Below are positions 9,160 through 18,340 of a stretch of 64,000 bases of DNA, in pieces; position 1 is the first letter of the stretch; every line of letters begins with the position of its first letter. This DNA is from Friedmanniella luteola (GTDB lineage: Bacteria > Actinomycetota > Actinomycetes > Propionibacteriales > Propionibacteriaceae): the NCBI RefSeq assembly GCF_900105065.1, contig NZ_LT629749.1, forward strand, positions 2,976,001-3,040,000, written 5' to 3'. The notes under the pieces are model-generated. The model was not told the origin of the DNA. It did not search any database and was given only the letters and a program-made list of their open reading frames with translations. The position numbers and the translations under genes were made by a program.

Positions 9160-10638
9160 TCAGACCGGCACGATCGGCACCGAAGCCGCTGCCCCGGCTG
9201 CGCCTTCCGCGGCCCCTGCGCCTGTTCCGCCAGCGGCCGGACCTGGTGGACGTCTTGGTGGTGAGGCCGACCCGCCGCCACCCGGTCCGCTGCCACCACG
9301 TCCAGCGGGCGACCCCTCCGACCGAGGACCTCCGCCGGCCGCTGGTGAGTCCCGATGGTCGGGCGCGCTGCCCGGCTCGTCCTGCCCCAACCCGCCATCC
9401 GTTCCGTCGTCGGCCTCGGGCCGGTCGTACTCGCTAGAGACGTCCGGATTGTTGGGGTGGTAGCTGTGATGGCCAACGCTCATCTGGTTGGTCAGGTCCG
9501 ACCCGACGGCGGTGGCGGACGCCGCCGTCTGCCGTGCGGCATCAAGGCCCGCGGCCGCGAGACCAGCGGCACCGCCGCCCGCGCCAAGGGCCAAAGTGCT
9601 GGCGGCTTGGCTGAACCGGGCGTCGGTCGCCTCACCGGACGCCGCCTCCCCCGACGACCGGCCGTCACCCCCACCAGCGGCGGCGGCGACGCCGTCGCCG
9701 GCACTGCTGCCGCTGCGCCCGGACAGGAAGCCGCCGACACCGTCGGCAGAGGCGAGGCCGGCGCGCAAGGCGGCGCCGGAACTGGTGGTCGGGTCGACGA
9801 AGGCCAGCAGCTTGAACAGCGCGAGCGGGGCGAAGCAGGCGACCACGATCAGCAGCACCCCCGGCAGTGCGGTGCCGACCGCACGTTCGACGCTGTCGGC
9901 GCGGCCATAAGCCACACCGTTGGTCATCTGCACCCCCACCCCCAGCATCAACACCATCAGCACTGGGGTGAACGCTGCGGCGTGGAACCAGCGCAGGCTC
10001 TTCCAGAACCAAGTTCGGCCGGCGTCGGCGACCAGCCCGGCGGCCATCGCCGGGGTCATCGCCGCCAGCACAATCAGCGCTCCCGCCCGGGTGATCATCA
10101 CCAGCAGGTGCCCGATCGCCGCCAGCCACAGCAGCAGTCCAAGCAGCCCGAGGACGGTGGCCACCGTGGCCTCGGTGACGTGCGCCACGTCCAGCTCGGT
10201 GAACGGCTGCCACGCCGCCCAGCTGTCCACCCGCAGCAGGTTGCGCATCAGGGCCCGGCTGATCCCGCCGCACGCGGCGACGACCGCGGCCCCGTAGACC
10301 AGCCAGCCGGCCCACACCACCACGAACTTCGCCGACCCAATCAGGGCGGTCGCCAAACTCTTCCCGTCACGGCGCAGCGCGGTCACACCGAGCTGGACCA
10401 TCAACATGACCAACACCAGCACCCCGGCCAGCCAGAAGGTGGTCGCATAGATCGCCGCGCCGGGCCCGTCCGGAGACAGGTCCGGGGTGAGTAGGCCGTC
10501 GACGAAGCGGAGCGCCAGCCGCAGCACCCACAGCCCGGCGTTCCACAACCCCAACATGGCCGTCGTCCACGCGTCCGCCGCTACCTTGCCCGCGCTGTCA
10601 GCCAGCCACTCGAACGGTGAAGGCACCTCCGGAACCAT
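9160..10638 (-). CDS. polytopic conjugal transfer membrane protein, TrbL/VirB6-like
   Basis: A 492-residue protein. The first ~330 residues hold six to eight hydrophobic helices, including FWLAGVLVLVMLMVQLGV, GLLGLLLWLAAIGHLLVM and VLLIVVACFAPLALFKLLAF. The C-terminal third is a Gly/Ala/Ser-rich soluble tail ending in AAASVPIVPV. This shape matches TrbL/VirB6 proteins, which form the inner-membrane part of the channel. The ATG at 10638 is chosen because helices begin soon after it and an AGAGGG site lies just upstream; the longer frame adds a Cys/Gly-rich stretch that does not look native. Confidence 0.8.
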   Translation of the reverse strand: MVPEVPSPFEWLADSAGKVAADAWTTAMLGLWNAGLWVLRLALRFVDGLLTPDLSPDGPGAAIYATTFWLAGVLVLVMLMVQLGVTALRRDGKSLATALIGSAKFVVVWAGWLVYGAAVVAACGGISRALMRNLLRVDSWAAWQPFTELDVAHVTEATVATVLGLLGLLLWLAAIGHLLVMITRAGALIVLAAMTPAMAAGLVADAGRTWFWKSLRWFHAAAFTPVLMVLMLGVGVQMTNGVAYGRADSVERAVGTALPGVLLIVVACFAPLALFKLLAFVDPTTSSGAALRAGLASADGVGGFLSGRSGSSAGDGVAAAAGGGDGRSSGEAASGEATDARFSQAASTLALGAGGGAAGLAAAGLDAARQTAASATAVGSDLTNQMSVGHHSYHPNNPDVSSEYDRPEADDGTDGGLGQDEPGSAPDHRDSPAAGGGPRSEGSPAGRGGSGPGGGGSASPPRRPPGPAAGGTGAGAAEGAAGAAASVPIVPV

Positions 10639-10649
10639 CCCAGCGCCCT

Positions 10650-11528
10650 CTACCGGTCCTCGACCGGAAGATCGGACCAGACAAGCTCGGCCCAGGGGCG
10701 CCAACCCGCACGTCGGCTGGCCTCGCTGCCCGGCCACGTCGACGGCGCCACCGCCGGCGGCGCACCGGGGGCAACCATCCACCGCCCCAACTCTGCAGTT
10801 CCGTCACGGGTTCGGTCGGTGGCCGACGGCGGCCGGTCGGGGTGCCACTGCTGGCGTTCACAGTGGCCGAAGCCCATCCGCGCCTCCACGACGACGGTGG
10901 CGCGCACCTCGAGCAAGACGCAGGCCAGCACCCAGTCCGGGCCGTCCGTCCCCTTCACCAGCCCCGCCGCCGGGACCGCCGCCACCTCACCGGCTGCGCC
11001 GAGCTCCGTGCTCGCGCCGGCCGCGGTAAGGAACGCCCGCACATGCCCGGTCAGCTCCCACCCCTCCGCCGGCACCGCTCCCGGCAGCACCCACGCCTCA
11101 TGGATGGCAGCTGTCCTGGGCAGCGACATCTGCTCCAGCACCCTCGCCACGAGGGCGGCGAGCTGGCCGACCGCACCCTCCGGGGTGCGCGGGAACCCCG
11201 AGGGCACCCCCGCCGGTCCCACCACCGACGCCGGCGGCACCTCGACGACCCCGGCGGTCTGCGGCACCGTCGTGGTGGGTCGGCTATCGGCGGGCCGGAC
11301 CGAGGGCATCGGCTCGGCGGCGATGGCGTCACGCCTGCTCGAAGCAGTGCTGCTGCTGGTCTGCGGCGATGCTGCTGGCAGGACCTGCTGCTCGGTGAGC
11401 TCGCGGCCGACATCAGCCGGCGGTGGTCCCAGCTCCACCACCAGGACCACGGTGACGATGGCCAAGGCGAAGGCCGCCAGGAGCAACCGGCGGTGCTGAC
11501 GGCGCCGCGTGATGGGTGGGGGCGTCAT
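10650..11528 (-). CDS. membrane-anchored conjugation-operon protein, unknown function
   Basis: A 292-residue protein with an N-terminal signal anchor (LLLAAFALAIVTVVLVVEL), a disordered Ser/Thr/Pro linker of about 70 residues and an outer globular domain beginning near FPRTPEGAVGQLAALVARVL. The domain ends with a hydrophobic strand set (WVLACVLLEVRATVVVEARM) and a Trp-rich tail. The single helix plus extracytoplasmic domain recalls VirB8-like proteins, but I see no diagnostic motif. Its ATG overlaps the stop of the two-helix gene in a 4-base ATGA coupling. Confidence 0.6.
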   Translation of the reverse strand: MTPPPITRRRQHRRLLLAAFALAIVTVVLVVELGPPPADVGRELTEQQVLPAASPQTSSSTASSRRDAIAAEPMPSVRPADSRPTTTVPQTAGVVEVPPASVVGPAGVPSGFPRTPEGAVGQLAALVARVLEQMSLPRTAAIHEAWVLPGAVPAEGWELTGHVRAFLTAAGASTELGAAGEVAAVPAAGLVKGTDGPDWVLACVLLEVRATVVVEARMGFGHCERQQWHPDRPPSATDRTRDGTAELGRWMVAPGAPPAVAPSTWPGSEASRRAGWRPWAELVWSDLPVEDR

Positions 11529-11854
11529 TGGGGCGCCGCAGCGGAAGGCTGCGGGTTTCCGCTGGTGTTGATGCAGCCGGAGGCGAGGATGGACTGGAGC
11601 ATGCCGGGCAGGACCAGGTAGGCGATGGCGGCGATGAAGACGACGACGATGCTGATGACGCCGACCCGGGAGGCATGGGTCATGTTGAACAGCCGCCCGG
11701 CGACGATCGCCCCCACCGCCACGATCACCGCAACCAGGAACAGGATCCCGACCCCCCAGAGCACGTATCCGGTGATCTGGTCGACGTAGACCTGCGCGTT
11801 ACCCGGCGCCACCGGACACACCTCCAATGGCACCAACCCGATGTGGGCAGTCAT
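11525..11854 (-). CDS. small two-helix membrane protein, VirB2/TrbC-like candidate
   Basis: A 109-residue protein with two membrane helices (VLWGVGILFLVAVIVAVGAI and VGVISIVVVFIAAIAYLVL) joined by a short RLFNMTHASR loop, and with two cysteines flanking the helices (VCPVAP and ASGCINTSG). Size and topology fit the pilin-like VirB2/TrbC slot of a type IV secretion locus. This is a topology argument, not a motif match. Start and stop are fixed by ATGA overlaps with both neighbours. Confidence 0.6.
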   Translation of the reverse strand: MTAHIGLVPLEVCPVAPGNAQVYVDQITGYVLWGVGILFLVAVIVAVGAIVAGRLFNMTHASRVGVISIVVVFIAAIAYLVLPGMLQSILASGCINTSGNPQPSAAAPQ

Positions 11855-12720
11855 CGCTGATTCCCTTCGCCAGCCGCGAGAAGTGAGTGGATCTGCCGGG
11901 CGGCTTCGAGCAGCGGCGCCGGTAGCGGCGTGGAGTCCAAACCGTGCAGCGCCAGCCGCCGGTCGTGCGGAACCACGACCAGCCGGCCTGCCGCCTCGAG
12001 CCGCCGGAGACCGGCGCCCCGGCTGCCTTTCAGCGCGGTCGGCCACCTGCGGTAGGCGGGGCCGACAACCGCCGCGACCGCGACCGGACCCAGAGCCGAC
12101 AGCACCACCTCCAGCTGACGCAGCCCCGGCACCGTCGCGACGGCTACCGCCACCGCCGGTGCGTCGCCACGAATTTGGTCGGTCAGCCAGCAGATTGTGT
12201 CCAGCAGCTGCTCCGTCCGCCACCCGGCGTCCAGGACGGTCAGCGCAAGCTGGTCGCCCGATGGCGGCGAGGGCACGTCCTCTGGTCGGATGACCCCGCT
12301 GCTGGTGCGCTGGATGATGACGTCGCCGCGGGTCCCCTCCGCCCAGCCTGACGGCTTGACGCCGAGCTCGGCGGTGGTGGCGGCCGCCAGACCCGACGCG
12401 GTGGACGGGCAGCATTCGACCACCCGGGCCGGCCCGTCGGCGGTGCTGGCCAGAGCCAGCGCCACCGTCGACGCGCCGCACGACCCGACACAGCCGGCCA
12501 CCGTGACCACCCGCTCCCCATCCTTGGGTGTCCATAACGCCTTCCGCTGCTGGGGCGAAGCTGAGGCGTCAATCGACGATGGGATCTGGAACTGGCCGTC
12601 CGCGACCGCCTCCCAGGCGCGGCGCAGCTCCGCCACCCCCACTGCCACCGGCCGAGGGCCGTGCCCTCGCCGCCCGCTCGAGCGCCGACCCTCGAGCGGT
12701 GGCGTAGCCCGGCCGGTCAT
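11851..12720 (-). CDS. ParA/MinD-like protein with a degenerate P-loop
   Basis: A 289-residue protein with the fold pattern of MinD/ParA/CpaE ATPases: VVTVAGCVGSCGASTVALAL, ADGPARVVECCP, LALTVLDAGWR and a final VVVPHDRRLALHGLD. The Walker A lysines of the family (KGGVGKT) are replaced by Gly-Ser-Cys-Gly-Ala-Ser, so nucleotide hydrolysis is doubtful. Such proteins accompany conjugation and Tad loci in actinobacteria. It is translationally coupled at both ends. I infer a structural or positioning role. Confidence 0.6.
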   Translation of the reverse strand: MTGRATPPLEGRRSSGRRGHGPRPVAVGVAELRRAWEAVADGQFQIPSSIDASASPQQRKALWTPKDGERVVTVAGCVGSCGASTVALALASTADGPARVVECCPSTASGLAAATTAELGVKPSGWAEGTRGDVIIQRTSSGVIRPEDVPSPPSGDQLALTVLDAGWRTEQLLDTICWLTDQIRGDAPAVAVAVATVPGLRQLEVVLSALGPVAVAAVVGPAYRRWPTALKGSRGAGLRRLEAAGRLVVVPHDRRLALHGLDSTPLPAPLLEAARQIHSLLAAGEGNQR

Positions 12721-13040
12721 GAGGCACGCCCGTCGAGGGCGCGACGCCGGTACGCCAGCGCCGCCTGCAGCTCCGCCGGCGTGAACGCCGTCAGCGCCCG
12801 ACGGGCCGCCTGCACCTCTCGCAGCTCGGTCATGCAGCCGTCCAGCCGGTAGATCGCCTCGTCCTCTCGGCTGGCCACCTCGAACAGCCGAGCGATCTCC
12901 GCCGTCGACCGCCCCACGTCCTCGGTCACGGTCGTGCCGGAACCGACCATCGGGCGCTCGGTCGACTTCTCATCTGTCACGCTCGGCGTCACCTCCACCA
13001 ACCGAAGGGGCGCCACACCTGCTCGGTGGTCACCGGTCAT
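12717..13040 (-). CDS. small conserved hypothetical protein, probably coiled
   Basis: A 107-residue protein. The C-terminal two thirds are predicted helical (TAEIARLFEVASREDEAIYR, then MTELREVQAARRALTAFTP). It has no signal peptide or known motif. The ATG at 13040 is chosen because it forms the same 4-base ATGA overlap with the upstream gene as the rest of the operon. Function unknown; co-transcription with the conjugation genes is the only clue. Confidence 0.55.
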   Translation of the reverse strand: MTGDHRAGVAPLRLVEVTPSVTDEKSTERPMVGSGTTVTEDVGRSTAEIARLFEVASREDEAIYRLDGCMTELREVQAARRALTAFTPAELQAALAYRRRALDGRAS

Positions 13041-13888
13041 GCCGCGAACCACTCTTCTTCGGCACACGCCTCACTCAGGGCGGTCATCGTCCGGCGCGCT
13101 CGACGGCGCACCGTCACCGACGACACACCGAACGCCTCCCCCACCGCCGCCGACACCCGGTCCCCCATCAGCCCTGAGCGGCTGCGCCGGGTCACCGACG
13201 AAGCACTATCGGCGGTCGCCACCAGGCACAGCAGCAGCGACCGGTCCTCCGTGGTGATCACGTTGGCCTCGCACGCCCACGCCAGGAGCGAGGCGAGCTC
13301 CTCCTCCGCCGACGTAACTGTGGGCGGCGCGGCGACGGCCGCCCAGCAGTAGCTCGCTGGGTCGAGCGATCGGGTGCGGCTCCACGTCCGGTCCGACCGT
13401 TGCAGCTGGCTGGCAACCCCGCAGTCGAGCATCACCGCCACCCGCAAACTCGCCAGAACGTTTGCGGCCACCTTGCCCAGCCGCTGCCACGGGAAAGTGC
13501 GCACCTCGATCCACAGCTGCGCTGCCACCAGCTCATCGATCCGAGGGGACAGAGTCTGCAGCCGCCGGGCCACCGAGCGGGCACTGGGCAACAACACCGA
13601 CGCCAACACCGCGGCAGCTGCCACGCTGTCACCACCCGACGTAGACGCCAACCGCGCCAACGCCTGCAACACGCGATCCGCCGCGCCAGGCTCAGCCACC
13701 CTGAGCCACGGCCGCAGCTCCAATAAGCCATCGACCGCCTGAAGACGATCGTCCTCGGTCGCCCACCCCGGCCACAGCGTCGCCGCCTCCCGCAGCAACT
13801 CGCTGTCTACACCGTCCAACCCCAGTTGCTCCGCGACACCAGTCACCTCGCCACCCCTTCCGCCCTCGGCTACGCGAAAAGGTGGCAA
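13037..13888 (-). CDS. hypothetical protein with a C-terminal helix-turn-helix, first gene of the conjugation operon
   Basis: A protein of about 283 residues, or 269 if the GTG at 13846 is used. The body is helical and Ala/Leu-rich. The C-terminus has a sigma-region-4-like helix-turn-helix: VSAAVGEAFGVSSVTVRRRA followed by RRTMTALSEA. No sigma region 2 is visible. Being first in a long operon and carrying a DNA-binding tail, it could be the operon's own regulator; that is inference. Confidence 0.55.
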   Translation of the reverse strand: MPPFRVAEGGRGGEVTGVAEQLGLDGVDSELLREAATLWPGWATEDDRLQAVDGLLELRPWLRVAEPGAADRVLQALARLASTSGGDSVAAAAVLASVLLPSARSVARRLQTLSPRIDELVAAQLWIEVRTFPWQRLGKVAANVLASLRVAVMLDCGVASQLQRSDRTWSRTRSLDPASYCWAAVAAPPTVTSAEEELASLLAWACEANVITTEDRSLLLCLVATADSASSVTRRSRSGLMGDRVSAAVGEAFGVSSVTVRRRARRTMTALSEACAEEEWFAA

Positions 13889-14204
13889 GCAGACGTCACC
13901 GAGCGCGCACCCCCGAAGACCTCAGGAAGGGGGTGCAAGAGCGGGGAACAAACAATCTGGCCTTGTCAGAGCATGTCCCCCGAACGCTAAGCGGGCACTC
14001 CCGTGGTCGACGCTGGCTTCCGGCGTCAGCGCCTGCTCTGCCCGGTGTTGCGCCTGCCGTCACCGGCAGGGCACCAGTTATGGGTGCACCCCCCGGCTCC
14101 GGTTGTCACCCTGCCCTCGGGCTGGAGGTTCCGGCGGGCCCTCAAAGTAGGACGGCCCTAGCCGTCCCGTTCCCCCACCCCACCCGCAGCGCCGCGCCGG
14201 CAAG
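13889..14204. promoter_or_regulatory. divergent intergenic region between the conjugation operon and the broken coupling-protein gene
   Basis: About 315 bases separate the minus-strand operon from the plus-strand pseudogenes, so both promoters should be here. The stretch around 13945-13975 is locally AT-richer (gggaacaaacaatctggcct) and is the best place for promoter elements of the operon. I cannot assign boxes with confidence. Confidence 0.35.
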
Positions 14205-15945
14205 GTGCCGATCGAACTCGGGGAACCGGTCGAATCCAGCCTCAAGCCCCGCCCACCCGGACCGAGCTCATGTTGTTCGACACCAACAGCCGCGGGCGCG
14301 ACGACAACGCCTGATAGAACGTGGCGTAAACGACACCGGAAACCGGGACAACCTGGTTCCCGGCCGGCGGCGGCGCCCTCGCCGCTGCCCGGCCTGGGTG
14401 TCGTGCTGGTGATCCTGGTCGTCGGCACGATCGTGGTGTGGCCGAAGGGCCAACGGCGGATGCGGCCGGACCTATCGGCCCGCCACATGGGCCGCGGCCG
14501 CGACGTCGACCACCTCACCGCCGCCGGTTCAGCGCGCATCGGGAAACGACTGGGCGCCGAGAGCCCAGGCCTGCCCATCGGAAAGGCCGTGGCCGGGCGG
14601 CGGATGCTGCATACCAGCTGGGAGGACATGGTCATCCTGGTCGCAGAGCCCCGCACCCAGAAGACGACCGCCTACGCCGTCCCTGCGCTGCTGGCCGCAC
14701 CCGGCGCCGCTCTAGCTACCAGCAACAAGCGGGACCTGTACGACACCACCCGCACCCCTCCGCGCCGAGCACGGCCGACTGTGGCTGTTCGACCCCCAAG
14801 CGATAGCCGCGCCTGGTAGTACAGCCACCGGGCCGGGCTGGTGGTGGAACCCGCTCACCTACATCGCGCCCACCGACCCGGCCACCGGTCGGGCGGCCCG
14901 GCTGCCCTCGGGACAGGTGGTGGCGTCGGAGGCCCGGGCGGACAGGCTCGCCGCGCAGCTGGTCACCTCCGCACGCCCCGCCGGCGCCCGGGTCGACGCC
15001 TACTTCGACACCGAGGCCGAGGCCGAGAACCTCATCAGCCTCCTGCTGCTCGCCGCCGCCTGCGGCGAGCAACCGCTGACCTGTGTCTACTTCCTGGCTG
15101 ACCAGCCTCGACGACGACGCCACCGACCTGCTCCGGTCCAACCGGTTCACCCTGCAGGCCCAAGCGCTGTTCGCGCTGACCCGGCTCCCCGACAAGCAGC
15201 GCGAAGGCGTGTACGGGACCGCCCGCTCACTGCTGTCCTGGCTCCGCAACCGCGACGTCCACCCCTGGATCACCCACGACCTCGCCCGGCCGGCGTTCGA
15301 CCCGGTCGCGTTCGCCGGCTCGACTGACACCCTGTACGCGCTCACCAAGGAGGGTGTGGGCTCGGTCGGCCCGCTGGTCGCCGCCCTCACCATGGCCGTC
15401 CTCGACGCCGGACGCCCTCGAAGACGCAGCGACCCGCTCACCTGGTGGCCGGTTGGTGGTGCCGTTCGTCGGTGTCCTCGACGAGGCGGCGAACATCTGC
15501 CGGATCCGGCACCTCGACGCCTACTTACTCCCACTTCGGGTCCCGCGGCATCATCCTGCTCACGATCCTGCAGTCCTGGGTCCAAGGCGCCGAAGCGTGG
15601 CGCGACGAAGGGCATCGAGAAGCTGTGGTCGAGCGCGAACGCCCGCATCTACGGCGGTGGTGTCGACGACCCCGCCTTCCTCCGCCGGCTCTCCGACCTC
15701 ATCGGCACCGCCGAACGGCTGCACCGCACCGCCAGCATCGGCCACGGCAGGCGCACCATCACCCGCACCACCCAAGACAAGCCGATCCTCACCCCCGCCG
15801 AGCTCCGCGAGCTCCCCCAAGGCCGAGCGGTCGTGTTCGCCTCCGGCACCCCCGCCGTCCTCACCCACCCCATCCCCTGGCGGGAAGGAGCCACGCCACC
15901 ACCATCCACACCGCACTCACCCAACCCGGCGAGGCAGCGGCGTGA
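14205..15945 (+). pseudogene. second VirD4/TraM-type coupling ATPase, destroyed by frameshifts
   Basis: Continuous homology to a coupling protein can be followed only by changing frame at least five times, near 14755, 15105, 15405, 15528, 15600 and possibly 15890. Recognisable pieces in order are a membrane helix (GVVLVILVVGTIVVW), RHMGRGRDVDHLTAAGSAR, VAEPRTQKTTAYAVPALLAA, NKRDLYDTTR, LRAEHGRLWLFDPQAIA, LVVPFVGVLDEAANICRIRH, SHFGSRGIILLTILQSWVQG, ANARIYGGGVDDPAFLRRLS and LPQGRAVVF. Even the P-loop is altered: Glu stands where Gly is expected. The last frame ends in a GTGA overlap with the next gene, so the ancestral operon structure survives. Confidence 0.88.
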
Positions 15946-16447
15946 CCACCACCGAGCCCGGCGTCGACCTGGACGACGGCTTCTTTGACCTCGACGACGC
16001 CCCCACCCCACCGGCGCCGAGCCGCCGCCGCCGGCCCGGCGGGCCACGGCGGCCGCAGCCGCGGCGGCCGCAGCACCGGATGCGGGAGCAGGCCAAGCCG
16101 GCGGACTTCTACCCCGACGTCGCCGCCTTCGTGGCCGGGTTCCTCGCCCCCACCTACGCCCGCGATGGCACGACCAAGACACCGAACGCCGCTGGTGCTC
16201 CCGCTGGTGACTCCACACCGAAGCCATCGTCCGCCTCGAAGCCCTCTGGAAAGCCTGAGAAACCCTCCGCCTCGACCCCACAACCGGCGCCAGCACCTAG
16301 CTCCGCGACCACGCCGACCCCACCATGGCCATGCTCACCCACCCGGCCGGACAGTTCGCCCGCTGCAAACCCGGCCGCCACCACAACCAGCCGCCACTCG
16401 TCCTCGACCCACCACCACCCGGCGTGTTCAGCGACCCCACGCCCTAG
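15942..16447 (+). pseudogene. DUF4913-like conjugation protein with a frameshift and three Trp-to-stop codons
   Basis: The N-terminus is open (VTTTEPGVDLDDGFFDLDD, then FYPDVAAFVAGFLAPTYARD). Near 16160 the homology moves to another frame, RWHDQDTERRWCSRW, and continues through LHTEAIVRLEALWKA, ETLRLDPTTGAST and LRDHADPTMAMLTHPAGQFA. In that frame there are three stops (TGA, TGA, TAG), each where the family pattern has tryptophan. All three are G-to-A changes of TGG on the plus strand. The gene therefore cannot make a full product. Its GTG start overlaps the stop of the coupling-protein pseudogene. Confidence 0.8.
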
Positions 16448-16572
16448 AACAACCGGACAAGGTGTCCAGGCCTGCGCCGCTCAGGAGACCTGGCCAAGCC
16501 GCCGAGCCGGCTGACAACTTGGCTGCCCCTCACCTGCCGGTGGCTGGGCACCACACCCCTGCCGACCCCGCG

Positions 16573-16674
16573 TAGCTGCCGATCCTGAGCAGGATGGTGG
16601 ACCAGTCAAGGGTGCCGCAGGCATCGCGCAGCGACGGCGCAGCCGCCCTTGAGGAGCCCACCAGCCTGTCCAAC
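16573..16674 (+). repeat. structured repeat, copy A (four-way junction with three GCA triloops)
   Basis: A stem CAGGATGGTGG/CCACCAGCCTG (one mismatch) encloses a second stem TCAAGGG (16606-16612)/CCCTTGA (16646-16652). Inside are three mini-hairpins with no unpaired base between them: TGCC-GCA-GGCA, TCGC-GCA-GCGA and CGGC-GCA-GCCG. All loops are GCA. It begins TAGCTGCCGATCCTGAGCAG like copy B. Weaker similarity continues about 18 bases past the end. It lies downstream of the DUF4913 pseudogene. Confidence 0.85.
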
Positions 16675-16858
16675 ACTCGACGCGGCGGGGCACATCGAGA
16701 ACCCGATATGGTTTCCGCTTGAGGGCAGGCTATGGGGTCGGATGGGTGTGCCGTAGAGGAACGTTGAGCGAGACGCGGCACCTGGCGGGTGTCGGAGAGC
16801 TTGATCGCAAGGAAGCATTCTCGACTCGACGAGCGGCCGCTGTAGTGCTTGGCTCTAC

Positions 16859-18340
16859 TCATACATGAAGATGCCGAGACCCTGTCAGGCGACTTGAGTC
16901 ACCGCTGGCGCTCTGCGTCGTAGGAAGTAGGACGGTCACGGTCATCGCGGGTCCGTGCTCGCAGGTCGATGGGGTGGGCACTCCGGAGCTCTGGTGGTGA
17001 CCGGCGGAGCAGAGCCGGAGCTCGCCGCCGGCGCGCGTCACGGCGGCCGCCACCAGGGCCAGCCCAAGGCCGAACCCAGGGCGAGAGCGGGACTCGGCGG
17101 CGCGGCTGAACCGCCGAGTGGCGGTGGCGAGCAGCTGGGCGTCCATGCCGGGACCCGCGTCCTGCACCTGCAGCCGCCCGACCGCCCCGACCCGGTCGAC
17201 GTGCACGTGCACCGGCGGCTGCCCGTGCAGCAGGGCGTTATCCAGCAGGTTCCCGACAACTTGCGCGAGCTCGACCTCGCCCACGGCCACCTCAACGGGC
17301 GCCGGAGCCTGGAGATGAAAGCGGGGCTCCGGGCGCGGCGGCTCGCCGTCGGCGGTGCGGTTGCGCTCGTGAACCGCCTGCCCGGCGACGTGCGCCAGGT
17401 CGACACTCCTGTCCTCGTAGAGGCCATGGGTCTCCGCGCGGAGCAGCTGCTCCGCCAGCCGGGTCAGCCGGTCCAGGTCCGTCCGGACCTCGCGCAGAAT
17501 CTCTTCGTGCTCAGTGACGGTGCGTGGTCTGCGGAGCGCGAGCTGGACGCGGGTGGTGAGCAGGGTGAGCGGGGTGCGGAGCTCGTGGCTGGCGTCGCGG
17601 ACGAAGTCGCGTTCCCGTTCGAGGGCGGTTTCGAGGGCGTCGAGCATGGTGTTGAGGGTGCGGCCGAGTCGGGTGACCTCGTCGTCGCGCTGCTCGGAAA
17701 TCCCGAGCCGGACGCCGGGGACTCCGTGGACGATCTGGTCGGCCTGAGCGCGGTAGCGCTCCACGGGACGTAGCGCGGATCGTGTCAGCAGGTAGCCGAC
17801 GGCTGAGGTGAGGACGAGCGCGCCGAGGCCGGCGATGCCGAGCTGGAGCAACAGCTCGAGCAATGCTTCGTCGCGGTGGTCGCGCCGGACGGCGACCACG
17901 AGCACCTTTGCTGGTCCGCCAGTGTTCGGCAGGGGGACGCCGTAGGCGCGGAGCGGGTGGTTCTTGATCGGGAGCAGGGCGCCGATGTCGCGACGCACTG
18001 GAGCGGTCAGGGCCTGGCGTGCGTCGGCGGTATCGAGGAGTGGTTCCGGGCCGGCGGTGGGGCTGGCGGTGAGGACCTGGCCTTGTGCGTCGAGGACTTG
18101 GTAGATCTCGCTGCGGTCGCTGGCGGAGGCGTCGGTGCGGAAGGCACCGGTGTCGGTGATGAGTGGGGTGAGCCGGGTGCTGATCTCGGTGAGGTCCTCG
18201 TTGACCTGTCGGTCGAGGGCGAAGTGGACGCGCCAGTAGACGAAGCCGCCAGCGGCGAGCAGGACCAGCAGCATGGTGGCGGAGAACCCGGCGACCAGTC
18301 GCACTCGCAGGGGCAGCCGAGCCAGTCTGCTCGCGGTCAT
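16859..18340 (-). CDS. sensor histidine kinase of the ABC-linked two-component system
   Basis: A 493-residue membrane kinase. An N-terminal helix (GFSATMLLVLLAAGGFVYW) and a second one near residue 180 (LGIAGLGALVLTSAVGYLL) frame an outer sensor domain, followed by HAMP. The H-box is DASHELRTPLTLL, the N-box VVGNLLDNALLHG, G1 QDAGPGMD and G2 FGLGLALVAAA; all are intact. The ATG overlaps the stop of the regulator gene (ATGA). It phosphorylates the OmpR-type partner and presumably senses a stress or peptide handled by the neighbouring ABC transporter. Confidence 0.93.
   Translation of the reverse strand: MTASRLARLPLRVRLVAGFSATMLLVLLAAGGFVYWRVHFALDRQVNEDLTEISTRLTPLITDTGAFRTDASASDRSEIYQVLDAQGQVLTASPTAGPEPLLDTADARQALTAPVRRDIGALLPIKNHPLRAYGVPLPNTGGPAKVLVVAVRRDHRDEALLELLLQLGIAGLGALVLTSAVGYLLTRSALRPVERYRAQADQIVHGVPGVRLGISEQRDDEVTRLGRTLNTMLDALETALERERDFVRDASHELRTPLTLLTTRVQLALRRPRTVTEHEEILREVRTDLDRLTRLAEQLLRAETHGLYEDRSVDLAHVAGQAVHERNRTADGEPPRPEPRFHLQAPAPVEVAVGEVELAQVVGNLLDNALLHGQPPVHVHVDRVGAVGRLQVQDAGPGMDAQLLATATRRFSRAAESRSRPGFGLGLALVAAAVTRAGGELRLCSAGHHQSSGVPTPSTCEHGPAMTVTVLLPTTQSASGDSSRLTGSRHLHV

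Noticed and set aside
1208-14024. Shared 16-mer CGACGCTGGCTTCCGG near 1209 and 14007
   Set aside because: Only this short stretch matches, with no extended similarity or paired structure; chance is likely at this GC content.
16163-16447. UGA/UAG recoding to tryptophan in the DUF4913-like gene
   Set aside because: TGA and TAG end many intact genes in the window, and the same gene also has a frameshift, so decay is simpler than recoding.
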